Shown piece by piece: positions 1 through 10,025 of a DNA stretch of 64,000 nucleotides (the first letter of the stretch is position 1; each line of letters begins with the position of its first letter). Position numbers and translations under genes: made by a program. Origin of the DNA: Lantana camara (lineage: Eukaryota; Streptophyta; Magnoliopsida; Lamiales; Verbenaceae); assembly GCA_037501455.1 (NCBI GenBank), contig CM074864.1:29010001-29074000 (forward strand). Direction: 5' to 3'. A model generated the notes under the pieces. That model made no database searches, was not told the origin of the DNA, and saw only the letters and a program-made list of their open reading frames with translations.

Positions 1-977
1 TTGCCACAGTGATCGCATACCAGGTCTGATTTGTTGCGGGATGATGAATCCAGTGCCCGTCTCCCTGGATCTGACCGCCGCGGGGGTTTTCGATTTGAGC
101 CCAGAGATCTCGTTCCTTGAATAACCATCCCAACTCCGATGCCCGATGATGTATTCGGATCGTTGGAGGCTGCCGCTGGTCCGAGGATGGCCTTCCTGGT
201 GGCTTCCCGACGAACCTTGGCATAGGCTGCGTCAACTGAGGGCAATGGTGAGTCCCGCAGAAATTCTCTTACGATTGAGTCATATTCGAGGCTTAATCCG
301 GATAAGAATTTGAAAAGCCTGTGTTCTTCTTGAATTTGATTATAGGTGGTGATATCTTTGGGGGTTTCCATGGGGTTTGGTCTTCGCCGATCGATTTCGG
401 CCCAAAGACTCTTGCTTACACTGTAGTAGTCTTCCAAGGCAGTGTTTTCTTGTTTGATTCGATCCGCCCGGGTGATTAAGTCGAAGATTTGAAGGCTATC
501 TTCTCCCGATTGATAAGTGACAGAGAGTCCCTTCCACAAATCATGTGCGGTGGGATAGTGTATGAACTGGGTGACGAGAGAGGGTTCGATCGCCTGTGTG
601 ATCCATCAGAACACCTGCAGATCCCGTTGTTTCCAGGACTGATAGGCTTCCTCGGTTTGACTTGGCGGTGCAGGGTCGCCGGTTAGATGATTGAGACGCC
701 CACGTGCACCAATCGCGATTTCGAGCATTCTTGCCCATAGAACATAATTATTGTTGTTGAGTTTTACATCGATAGAGATTTGACTATCGGAATTTGATTG
801 AGGTTGTTGTGGTTTGTGTTGTTGCAGGAGCTTTGCAATCTGTTGAGACAGGATGGTGGCTGCCTCGGAGAGTGCCGGTGACGACACTTCGTCGTCGCTC
901 ATATTTTCGGCAGACGCGTGTACGGCAGATGATGATGCCAACAAACGATCCTCAGGATCGTATGGCTCTGATGCCAT
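1..977 (-). pseudogene. Copia-type gag, 5' part, one nonsense codon, runs off left edge
   Basis: Gag polyprotein (capsid precursor) of a Ty1/copia retrotransposon, read on the - strand from ATG 977-975. The first 123 codons contain the plant Copia gag signature LNNNNYVLWARMLEIAIG and then meet a TGA at 608-606, just after DLQVF. The same frame continues without another stop to base 1 (about 200 codons): WITQAIEPSLV, HDLWKGL, FKFLSGL, and finally CDHCG at the very edge, the first half of a CCHC zinc knuckle. So a single in-frame nonsense codon separates two otherwise continuous halves; no frameshift is needed. The start codon overlaps the primer-binding site. PR, IN and RT would lie left of the window. 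The family call is secure; the sublineage is not determined. Confidence 0.85.
965..976 (-). other. Copia primer-binding site
   Basis: Reads TGGCATCAGAGC on the - strand, one mismatch from the TGGTATCAGAGC site complementary to the 3' end of plant initiator tRNA-Met. It follows the LTR end (977) with no spacer. Its bases also encode gag residues 1-5 (MASEP). Confidence 0.75.
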
Positions 978-1149
978 GTTGATTTGAGAGAATTAACATA
1001 GTGGAAGAGGTAATTGATTTTATTGCATTGAACCCATATGATTACACAAGAGATACATACAGGGCAAAGATGACTAAATTAAAGGAAGCAGGATCCCATG
1101 ATTACGAGATATCATATCCTTTCCTAATTTATACTTGCAATAGTCAACA
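977..1149 (-). repeat. Copia 5' LTR, 173 bp
   Basis: On the + strand it begins TGTTGA and ends TCAACA, perfect 6-bp inverted termini. It is flanked on the left by the primer-binding site and gag start, and on the right by gypsy LTR D. The orientation makes it the 5' LTR of the element whose gag fills 1-977. The candidate right-hand target duplication is GATCA (1150-1154); the left copy is outside the window. Confidence 0.8.
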
Positions 1150-3295
1150 GATCATTCATATACTCCTTTTTCCTCAGGGTAGGGAACGGGTTTGCAAGGC
1201 CCGAACCCTCATTCATTAATGCTAGAGGGGTACATGAATCCCCAAAAGTGCGGGTCCCCTTTCGTTCACTAATCTCCTAGTGAAGTCCAGGTTGCCGAAA
1301 TTGTTGGAACTAGTATAAATGGATTCCCGTCAGCCCAAGCTTCCCCGGTTCACCACTACACTAAGTCCTGGGCCCCCATTCATTGTGATCACTCAATCAT
1401 TACTCGCCAAAACATTTTGGTAGGATAGTAATAATAAAAGGCTTTCGTTTAAAACATTGCTCATTAAAAACTTGGTATAAATACCTATATAGGATTTTGG
1501 CTAAAATCTTGTACATTAGGTATTCGTGTCATATTGTTATCTAATAGAAGAAAAACCCACCTGGTAGACAAAAAGAACCCGACAAAAGACCTCACTGCTC
1601 AACCTCGTCACCCACTGGACCAAGACCTGTGTGACAAAGGTAGTGTGAGACTCAATCATGACCACATTAGACGCTCGGCTAAAAAATGACATGCTGTGGA
1701 ATGCTCAAAATGCGATAATATGTTCAATTATGGTCATGAATGTCATAGAATCCAATTAAACACATAATTCAACAAGTTTCGTTCATTATACGATAAAACC
1801 GTATTCAATCTCGATCACATCGTTCATACTTTCATACTTTCATTCATAAGGTTATCAATATCATATATCAATCATAAAACATAGCTTTAATACATTCACG
1901 TTGCATACAATTCACAAATACGAGTAATAAACGCAAAACAAGCAATAAAAGAGTCGAGGGCTTGACACGGCCGTGTTGAGTTTTCAAAGGAATTGGACAC
2001 GGCCGTGTCCGAGATTAAATTCAGAAAAAAAATCAAAGTCGAGAGCCCAACATGGCCGTGTCCATTTTCAGTTCAAAGCTGATACGGCCGTGTCAGCTCA
2101 TCGTCTTCGAAAAAAAACAGAGCAGAAACTCTGTTTTCTGCGTGGGAAAAGCTTTAAAAGCAGGGCAGCCACAAGGAAGCTCATTTACCACACTAAGACA
2201 TGCTCTCAAGCCACAAAACTCAAGTATATCATGCAATCCAATCATATATGCAAGAATTCACACATAAAGTTGGCAAAAGATCACTCAATCTCAAGCTTTG
2301 ATCCATGGAAGCTTCAAGCTCCATCAATGGCACATCATGTAATACACAACCAACATGAAATCCAAGCATATAAAAATGATAGGGAAGTTATAAGGATCAT
2401 TTTTCATGCATCAACTATCATTTAAAACCAAGGAAAGACATGGGACCAAGAATTCATATCATTTGGTCATATTCAAGCTTTATCTCATAACACATGCTTC
2501 TCCAACTCAAATCAAGATGCAATCGGGAGAAAATAGAGAGGAGAATGAGGGAAAAACAATCCATACCTTACCTTGGAAGAAGATGGAAGATTGGTTAATC
2601 TTGAGCTCAAAGTTAGTTCGATCAAACAAGGGTTTTCTTGGAGCTTTTCTTGGTCTCTTGAGGAGCTGCTGCTAATCGATGAAAAGGGAAGCATAAGGAA
2701 GGAATGAGAAGCTATCTCTAATATCTAGAATCATTCGGGTAGGAGCCGGTTCGATCCAAGTCCGATTCGGTTAAGAAAATGGTTCAAAACAAGTTATAAA
2801 GTCGAGGCTAGGGAAAAGTTCGATGTCGAAGGTTCAAACGGTATCGAAGAAGTACGAGGTCAATTTTAATGGATAGGTAACTTCTAAACAAGTTCAAAGC
2901 CGGTTACGGATCTCGATTTCAAGGTCCGGAGCTCAAGATATCGTGAAAACCGTTCAGGGTTGCCTATATACAAATAAGTCCCTAAACTTTCAAAAAGTGG
3001 CAATTAAACCCAAACCCAATTTCCAATTGAGTCCAAAACATTCAAATAAGTTACAATCAAGTCCACGGATTGCACGAAACATATAATTTCATTCAATTAA
3101 CACCGAATTCATGAAATTCACATTCTCACAAATTCATTCATATATTCATAACTCAAATTAAAATTCATATAAAATTTAAACAATTAAATCAAATTAGAAA
3201 CGAATTTAATTAGTAAAACAAAATATAAAATCATATAATTAAATGTAAATGCGCACGTAACTCTTACCTGCACGTGTGAAAACACGGGGCGTTAC
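1150..3295 (-). repeat. LTR of gypsy element D (- orientation), interrupted on its left by the Copia insertion
   Basis: The right end GGGGCGTTACA (to 3295) is the inverted start TGTAACGCCCC shared by the chromovirus-like LTRs here. The left part aligns by eye with the LTR of A: the rest of the GCAAGGCCC / CTAGAGGG / GTACATGAATCC / CCCGTCAGCCCA block is recognisable at 1165-1390. It contains the family palindrome cluster (1964-2094). It sits in C's 5' LTR, whose sequence resumes at 3296 with CTCAG, the likely target duplication. Whether D is a solo LTR or a 5' LTR cannot be told here. The 150-codon open frame at 1973-2425 is a chance frame. Confidence 0.75.
1964..2094. repeat. Palindrome cluster in LTR D (core ACACGGCCGTGT)
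   Basis: Four copies about 40 bp apart. The best is the perfect 16-bp palindrome GGACACGGCCGTGTCC at 1995-2010. The others are imperfect: ACACGGCCGTGT at 1965, ACATGGCCGTGT near 2050, GATACGGCCGTGTC at 2081. Confidence 0.85.
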
Positions 3296-3796
3296 ACTCA
3301 GTCTTCTAGAGACTGACCCCTCTCTCCCACTTTTCAGTTTTTGCAGGTTTTGCTAGGCGAAGGTCATGTTTTAATTCTTTTGTAAAGTCACACTTGTACA
3401 CTCGAGTCACATTTCATATTGTTATGTTTTACATTATAATGCCTTTATGTTTCGGGCCTGCGTGCCAATTATGATTATTGTTGGATATTGATCCGGGACA
3501 GATCGCATGTTTAGTTGAACCCCGTGGTTAGGATGTATGATGGATTTAATTTATATATTGGAATTTTCGGACTTGTTGCCATGGTTGTAATGTATGATTT
3601 AGACGTTATTGTTTCCGCATAACACTCTTGGTTATTTTTGATTTAATTGGTACAGGGTTAGTTTCCGCCTAGCTAGGATACTTTTTATTTTGTCTCCCGT
3701 TCGCTATGAGTCCGGTTCATGCTTGGATTAACCATTTCATGTGTAGACTAGACTTGTAGTGTGGGGGATGTGGTGCCTATCATTGTGGGTGCTATA
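3296..3796 (+). repeat. 5' LTR of element C, right-hand 501 bp
   Basis: Matches the end of C's 3' LTR (33047-33534) nearly base for base, including CTCAGTCTTCTAGAGACTG and the terminal GGGTGCTA(T/C)A. The final CTATA instead of CTACA is a point change. It is cut on the left by D. A spacer TCCTTAAG and primer-binding site follow directly. Confidence 0.85.
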
Positions 3797-5386
3797 TCCT
3801 TAAGTGGTATCAGAGCCCTAGGTTGCAAAACCGAGGTTTCTTGTGTCGTGTCATGTCGAGTGTAGGTCGAACGGCTTAGGAACAACATATCAACTTGTGC
3901 ACTGCATTGATCATGAGCATAGTTATTGAAATTTGATATGGAAAATATATTAGCAAATGTATTTAATTTAAATTTTGTTGATTTATATGTTTCATTTTGC
4001 ATCAAATACGTGCTCTTGGTGCTAATTATATGTCATATGCGCTTACTAACCGACATGCATTTATATTCGAATTGAGTTGCGAAAATGTAGGTTATTATCA
4101 TCATATCGAACCATGGCCAATTTCTAGATCGTGACAACTTGTCAAGAGCTCTTATTTGGGTATGGGTGATTTGAAGAAACTTTGGGTTAAGAGGAATTCG
4201 GATAGTTGGAGATTTTTGTGACAAGGCTATAGGTTGTGGATCCGGGTTCGCATTGAAGTTAAAAATCGAGAAATCAAGATCGGTTAAGAAGATTATAAAT
4301 TTCATTATAGAAGAGATTGGAAAGAAATAAATAGGTCGGGATATTTCAGATTGTGAGATAAGGTCCGTGTTAGATGAAAGTTGATCAACCAGGACCAAGA
4401 GGCATTTAATTCAAAAGGAAAGTGAAGGAAATCTTGAAGACATCAAGATTCAAGGCTTTAATGTACGAGTAAGTGGGAAAATTGCAAGATGTTCAATTGG
4501 GATCGAGTTAGTTGTACAAAGGATCGTTCGGTATAAATGATCAAAGAAAAACCTCAAAGGTACTTCATTTCGAGGTTTGGATCGATGAATGGCGATGACA
4601 ACCAAGAGAAATCAAGGTAAACTAGGTATTCGGAGAAACTTAATTATGGAAATAAAGAGGAATTTGGATTAAAGAAATATGTCGAGATATTTCGGGTTTT
4701 GGAATGAGGCTAGTGGAAGAAAGCTAGAGACCACTCTATTTTCGGAATTACAAAAAGGATGACCAAGATACTCGAATCAAAAATTAAATTCGTCAATTCA
4801 ACCCGGAGTGAGAATGAAAGCATCCGATCTTGGAAAGTTTATGAAGTTGCTCGACCACGGGAAATTCTTTAAGGCTAGAGCGAGAAGGTTTTGGTCAAGA
4901 TAACAATTATGGTAAAAAAACGGATAAGAGATGAGTTGAGATACTTTGGATGCTAAAATAAAGCTCGGATCGGGATAGAGACCAAACCATTTTGGATTCA
5001 TGAAGGTGACAAGTGGAGGAACCAAGTAATGACGTAATCCATATAAAGCTATGGGAAGTCAAGGTACCCAAATTGATATTCAAGTTCGATAAATTGATTG
5101 AAACGGAACAATAAGATCATACAATCATGGAAGTCGAATTCATTCACCCTTATGAACTCACGAAGAAGGAAATGAGGAAACAACGATCAAGGTGACGACT
5201 GTGGTGGAAACTCTACAAGTTGGAACCGAAATTTAGGGAGACTAGCGAAACCGAATTCGTGAATATGGAAGGATTGGGGTTTAAGGATAACTTCGGAGGT
5301 TGGGGTCTCACAAGAGGTACAGAGAAGTAAAAAGGAACTTGGGAATTGGTATTTAGGAAGATTGAGGTATCAAGATGTTCAGGTAT
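3797..5386 (+). mobile_element. Element C internal region, left part: leader and non-coding, no pol
   Basis: 1.6 kb between C's primer-binding site and the insertion point of A. All frames are short, with no recognisable gag, protease or polymerase. From about 4,080 the sequence is A/G-rich on the + strand, with many GAAG/AAGG/GATC runs like those of the right part (15654-17553), where C resumes. Together the two parts make about 3.5 kb of internal sequence lacking pol, so C is a non-autonomous (LARD-like) element. The last five bases, GGTAT (5382-5386), are the target duplicated by A. Confidence 0.75.
3805..3816 (+). other. Primer-binding site of element C
   Basis: TGGTATCAGAGC, 8 bp after the LTR end, followed by a leader (TTGCAAAACCGAGG ... 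GGTCGAACGGC) shared with the other gypsy elements of the window. Confidence 0.9.
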
Positions 5387-6496
5387 TGTAGCACCCGGAA
5401 CGCCAGGCACCACATCCCCCGCACTATAGCCCCAATCCACATATGAAACGGACAATCCATACGTGAATCAAAGCTACAGCGAATGGGAGACAATAAAATG
5501 ACTCAAGGCTAGGCGGGTACCCTCAATGTAAAATCAACCAACAATCAAGTCAGAGTATTTAAAAGCGGAAGCAGTAACATTCATTCGATACGTATAGGTA
5601 CCATATTTATTTATTTACTTATAGGTACCAACCTTCACACTGTCAATACAATATCTTCTCACAATAATATAGATCACAAGGCGGTATACAAAATATCCCA
5701 AATAGCTATACATACAAAATGTGGGAATGAAGTGTGCTAGACCCAAATTTAAAGACCACTAGACTCTAAATTCCCGCCTAGCACGCCCTGCAAAACACTG
5801 AAAAGTTGAGGTGTCAGTCCAACACAGACTGAGCGAGGGGTATAAATAAATATAAGCGCACATACATGCAAGTTATAACCTCGGGTAATAATTTTGGAAA
5901 AAACAATACAATCTAATAGGTGGAAAGAGCTACTATCGCCCGAGATTACAACTGATTCCATTTCAACTCAATCAATTCAATACAATCAATGGTGGCCCGG
6001 CGAGTAGGGCAATTCTCCAACCTTACACCGACTGTGTACAATCAATCAATCAATTATTAGGTGATTAGGTGATCAAGCAATTCATTAAGGTGCACAATTA
6101 GCAGTTTAAATAACGCCTTCTTCCTCCGGGTGATGGTGGGATTGCAAGGCCCCACCATCCAATCAATCTGGGCAGAGGGTACATGAATCCCTAAGCCCGG
6201 TACTCCTTCCTCCCCTAATCTCCTAGAGGGTTCAGGGGTCATCCCAGTTTGGTGAGGATAGCTCTCGAGTTACCCGTCAGCCCATGCTTTCCCGGTTGGC
6301 TCGAGTCACTACCCTCGGGCCCACAGTGCAATACAATACTCGCCAAAACAATCAATCAATCAATCAATTTCTTCAATAGTCGATAAAACATTTGAAAACC
6401 AATCTCTTTTAAAAACTATAAGTTATATAGATAGGTTTTGGCTTAAAATTTCACATAGGGTTGTACGGGTCCTATGTATCTAAAATTAAACCTCAC

Positions 6497-6563
6497 CTGA
6501 ACGACCCAAAATAAACCAAGGAAACAGCTCACGGGGCCTGCTCCTCGTCACCAGGAAGCTGGT
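6497..6563 (-). other. Candidate spliced leader exon in A LTR
   Basis: Sense strand: CTTGCACAG precedes 6563 (acceptor-like) and TTCAG/GTGAGGTTT spans 6497/6496 (donor-like). The same signals with 65-90 nt between them occur in D, B, F, H, I, L and M LTRs. No transcript evidence is available, so this is a prediction from cross-family conservation only. Confidence 0.35.
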
Positions 6564-6787
6564 CTGTGCAAGAAAGACAATTGTCCGTGAAACACGACTC
6601 AAAATGTACCAAATATGACGAACGGCGAAAATGCAACGAAACGACGGGAAAAATACAATGCACCATGAAAATATCACGTTTCAACATGTAAGCGATCATA
6701 TAACATCAATTAGGGGTCAAAGAAATGATTGGAGAATGATGATGAAAATTTAATTTTATGCAGTAGCTTTTGCTCTGCATTCGCCGT

Positions 6788-7013
6788 GGGAACGGCCGTT
6801 CCGGCCTTCCCTTGAAAATGGGAAGGGCCGTTCCCATGGCTTGAAGAAAGCGCGCCAGCGTTTTTAAAATATAAAACGCGGTTTGGCTGGGAAGGGCCGT
6901 TCCGGCTCACAGGCCAAAGTGGGAACGGCCGTTCCCAGTCTCGCTGGCCTAAGTCTCAGCATCATGGGAACGGCCGTTCCAGTTTTGAACTGGGGCTGGG
7001 AATGGCCGTTCCC
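6788..7013. repeat. Palindrome cluster in A 3' LTR (GGGAACGGCCGTTCCC)
   Basis: Six copies in 226 bp: 6788, 6820, 6889, 6921, 6966 and 6998. The copy at 6921-6936 is a perfect 16-mer; the others differ at one or two arm or core positions. The identical cluster is at 14487-14712 in the other LTR. Confidence 0.9.
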
Positions 7014-7949
7014 AGAATACGTGAGCTGAAGAAGAAGAAGAGCAGAACAGAGCAGCCATGGCAATCACAACAACAACCACAAAAATGGCTTCAAGCCAAG
7101 TTCAAATGCAAATATTAGATGCAATAAATATGCTAGCATACATTTTGATCAATAACAAATCATAAAAACACATAACTCCATGTTAGATCATCAATAATCA
7201 CTCATTTGAAACCCATATACTCCATCATGTTTCAAGCTCATAAAACTCAAGATATATGCATCAAACTTGAGCTTAATGACCACAAACATATTTCCAACAC
7301 CCAATACACAAAATACTCAAGCCAATATAAAGCCCTATATATCATACATATTCAATAAAATCAACCAATCTCCATAATTACCTCAAAAGAAAGAAATGGA
7401 AGAAGAGATGATGAAATGATGTTGATGATGCTTCAATTATCACAAATCCCACACAAATTTGCTTGAATGGATGAAATCTCTCACTCCTTCAAGTAGGGTT
7501 TGATCGGTTGAGCAAGGAGCAAGAACAAGGAAGAAATGTTGTGTATGAAGAAGGAAATGTAATGGTACGTGAAGGCTGCTAAAGAGAAGGGAAAAGATGT
7601 CCAATTTGCAATTAAATCCCTTCATTTATTAAGTTATGCAATTAAGTCCAATTCCAATATTAAATGATCAATTAGGTCCAATGCAATTAGATCCCATATG
7701 CATGAAAATGATCAATTAAGGACATAAAAGAAATAAATCACATTCGGGAAAATAATTCACATTGCATTCACGTTCACTTTACGATAAATGTGATATGATA
7801 TGAATTTTCAATAAAATGTCAAGAATATAATTTTATAAAATTATGTCATGATAGGAAAATGATTTAAATGATCAATTAATAATTAAATTACAACTCTCAA
7901 ACGCACACGTGTCGTTCATACCTGAATTGCCGAAAGCTGGGGCGTTACA

Positions 7950-7962
7950 GTCCTCCCTCCTT
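7950..7962 (-). other. Polypurine tract of element A
   Basis: Sense sequence AAGGAGGGAGGAC lies immediately upstream of the 3' LTR start TGTAACGCCCC; it would prime plus-strand DNA synthesis. Confidence 0.85.
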
Positions 7963-7983
7963 ATAAGAATCTGGTCCCCAGAT

Positions 7984-9198
7984 TCACTGATCGGAAGGGA
8001 ACAACTCTGGATGGAACCGTCTCATTTTGTCTTCGGTCTCCCACGTGGCTTCTTCGGTCTTATCACTTCTCCAAAGAACCTTAACCATGGGAATCCTCCG
8101 GTTTCTTAATTCTTGAAACTTCTTATCCAATATCTTAACCGGTTTCTGAACAAAGGTAAGACTTGGTTCCAATTCCACTTCTTCAACAGGAATGATCTCG
8201 GTTTCATCGGGGTAGTATTTCCTCAGCTGAGACACGTGAAATACATTATGAATCCCCGTGAGGCTCGGTGGTAGGTCCAATCTGTAAGCAACTTCTCCAA
8301 TTCTTTCCAAAATCTCATAAGGACCTAAATAACGAGGTTTAAGTTTACCTCCTTTCCCAATCCGAGCAAATCCTTTACGTGGAGACGCCTTCAAGAATAC
8401 CCGGTCTCCAACCTCAAACTCGAGATCCCTTCTGCGACGATCGGCGTAGCTCTTCTGTCTGTCCTGAGCTGATTTCATCCGTTGTTTTATTAATTGGACT
8501 TTCTCAATCATAGCTTCAACAGCCTTGGAAGGTTTTTCCAATTTCTCACCTTTCTTAACACCTTCCTGCTTAGTCCATTTCCACTCTTCCAAGTCAAAGA
8601 ACAACGGAGAACGACACTTCCGTCCATAAAGTAGCTCATACGGTGCCATTCCAATCGAAGCCTGAAAACTGTTGTTGTATGCGAACTCAATCAAAGGTAG
8701 TTGATCATGCCAGGAAGACTGAAAATCCAAAGAACAAGCTCGAAGCAAATCCTCGAGATACCTTATTAATCTCTCGGACTGGCCATCCGTCTGAGGATGA
8801 AAAGCTGTACTAAACTGGAGCTTCGTACCCAAAATCTCTTGCAACTCACGCCACAACCTCGAAGTGAACCGTGGATCTCTGTCTGAAACGATACTGATCG
8901 GAATCCCGTGAAGTCTAACAATCTCCCGGTTATAAAGCTCGGCTCGCTTGCGAATCTTATACGACATCCGAACCGGCAGAAAATGTGCAGACTTCGTCAA
9001 ACGGTCCACAATCACCCAAATCCCATCAAATCCACCTTTCACCTTAGGTAATCCGGACACGAAATCCATCGTCACCTGTTCCCACTTCCACTCAGGAATA
9101 GGTAACGGCTGAAGAAGACCTCCCGGTTTCTGATGCTCGGCTTTCACTTTCTGACAAGTAAGATAATGTTTCACAAACTCGGCCACATCTTTCTTCAA
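7984..9198 (-). CDS. Element A pol, integrase core and chromodomain segment (disrupted gag-pol)
   Basis: C-terminal 404 codons of gag-pol, same frame as the upstream segment and separated from it only by the amber codon at 9207-9205. The segment has no natural start; its first codon is TTG. Order: end of the HHCC zinc region (HYLTCQKVKAEH near residue 11, where the first expected Cys is Tyr), DDE integrase core with D45 (MDFVSGLP), D106 (IVSDRDPRF) and E142 (PQTDGQSE), the last two spaced as D-x35-E, then GPY/F module (KPRYLGPYEIL) and a C-terminal chromodomain-like stretch (VLWRSDKTEEATWETEDKMR). Integrase inserts the cDNA; chromodomains of this group steer it to heterochromatin. The domain order is Ty3/gypsy, probably the Tekay/Del lineage. 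It ends with a normal stop about 20 bp before the polypurine tract. Confidence 0.9.
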   Translation of the reverse strand: MKKDVAEFVKHYLTCQKVKAEHQKPGGLLQPLPIPEWKWEQVTMDFVSGLPKVKGGFDGIWVIVDRLTKSAHFLPVRMSYKIRKRAELYNREIVRLHGIPISIVSDRDPRFTSRLWRELQEILGTKLQFSTAFHPQTDGQSERLIRYLEDLLRACSLDFQSSWHDQLPLIEFAYNNSFQASIGMAPYELLYGRKCRSPLFFDLEEWKWTKQEGVKKGEKLEKPSKAVEAMIEKVQLIKQRMKSAQDRQKSYADRRRRDLEFEVGDRVFLKASPRKGFARIGKGGKLKPRYLGPYEILERIGEVAYRLDLPPSLTGIHNVFHVSQLRKYYPDETEIIPVEEVELEPSLTFVQKPVKILDKKFQELRNRRIPMVKVLWRSDKTEEATWETEDKMRRFHPELFPSDQ

Positions 9199-9204
9199 TC
9201 CACG

Positions 9205-10008
9205 CTACCAATAATATTGCCTTAAGTCCTTATACATCTTGTTTCCTCCGGGGTGGATAGAATAAACCGATCTGTGAGCTTCCTCGAGCAACACCCGTTT
9301 TAACTCTTCGGGTACAACCACTCGGTTCTTGAAACGAAGAAGACCGGTTTCATCGAACCCGAATGGACACTCTGGATCAGCTCTTGCCTTAGCTACCAAT
9401 CTCTGAACTTCCAAATCTGCACTTTGAGCCTCAAACAACCTGTGCTTCAACTCTGGTTGGACCGAAATATTAGAAACTCGAGCCTTTAAAACAATTGGCT
9501 CGATTCCACTACTTTCACCTACTTCCAAGCTCGACACACTAGCCTTCCTACTAAGTGCATCGGCGACCACGTTGGCTTTGCCGGGATGGTACTTGATCGT
9601 GCAATCATAATCTTCCAACCTTTCCATCCAACGCCGTTGCCTCATATTCAAATCCTTCTGAGTGAATAAATATTGGAGGCTTTTGTGGTTGGTGAAAATC
9701 TCGAAAGTCACCCCGTACAAATAATGTCTCCACTTTCCAAGTGCAAAGACTACGGCAGCAAGCTCAAGATCATGTGTCGGATAATTCTTCTCATGCTCTT
9801 TTAGCTTCCGGGATGCATAAGCAATTACTTTACCCTTCTGAGTCAACATACATCCCAAGCCTTCCTTAGAAGCATCCGTATAAACAGCATACCCTTCAGA
9901 ACCTTCCGGAAGGGCTAACACTGGAGCAGACAGTAACTTCTCCTTCAAGAAAGTGAAACTCTTCTCACATTCTTCATTCCAATCAAATTTCACATTCTTC
10001 TTCGTCAA
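9205..10008 (-). CDS. Element A pol, RNase H and start of integrase (disrupted gag-pol)
   Basis: 267 codons between a frameshift (about 10010) and an in-frame TAG (9207-9205). RNase [11 protein letters not shown] (D45), DLELAAV (E82), FTNHKSL and VVADALSR (D150). The third catalytic position, Asp in the family and in element M (FTDHKSL), is Asn here (residue 107), which should abolish RNase H. The integrase zinc-binding His pair follows ([14 protein letters not shown]) and the frame stops after RQYYW, where TAG most likely replaces a Trp codon. RNase H removes RNA from the RNA-DNA hybrid during reverse transcription. The upstream break is a 1-nt deletion after KDFS compared with M ([12 protein letters not shown]). 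Confidence 0.9.
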   Translation of the reverse strand: MTKKNVKFDWNEECEKSFTFLKEKLLSAPVLALPEGSEGYAVYTDASKEGLGCMLTQKGKVIAYASRKLKEHEKNYPTHDLELAAVVFALGKWRHYLYGVTFEIFTNHKSLQYLFTQKDLNMRQRRWMERLEDYDCTIKYHPGKANVVADALSRKASVSSLEVGESSGIEPIVLKARVSNISVQPELKHRLFEAQSADLEVQRLVAKARADPECPFGFDETGLLRFKNRVVVPEELKRVLLEEAHRSVYSIHPGGNKMYKDLRQYYW

Positions 10009-10025
10009 CCGGGTTAAAGGAGCTG

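Larger units (their letters stand above)
5387..7949 (-). repeat. Element A 3' LTR, 2,563 bp
   Basis: In sense orientation it starts TGTAACGCCCC (at 7949) and ends GGTGCTACA (at 5387). It is adjacent to the polypurine tract at 7950, so it is the 3' LTR. It holds six palindromes (6788-7013), a conserved candidate 67-nt leader exon (6563-6497) and the terminal block GCTAGGCGG ... CCCGTTCGC ... GCGGGGGATGTGGTGCC common to all gypsy LTRs here. Small open frames inside are not genes. Confidence 0.95.

Noticed and set aside
1964..2094. Regularly spaced palindromic repeats that superficially resemble CRISPR repeats
   Set aside because: The setting is a plant retrotransposon LTR; spacers are short, unequal and repeat between copies of the same LTR, and no cas genes exist.
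1973..2425. 150-codon open frame on the + strand
   Set aside because: Lies wholly in LTR D across the palindrome cluster, antisense to the element; no recognisable domain.
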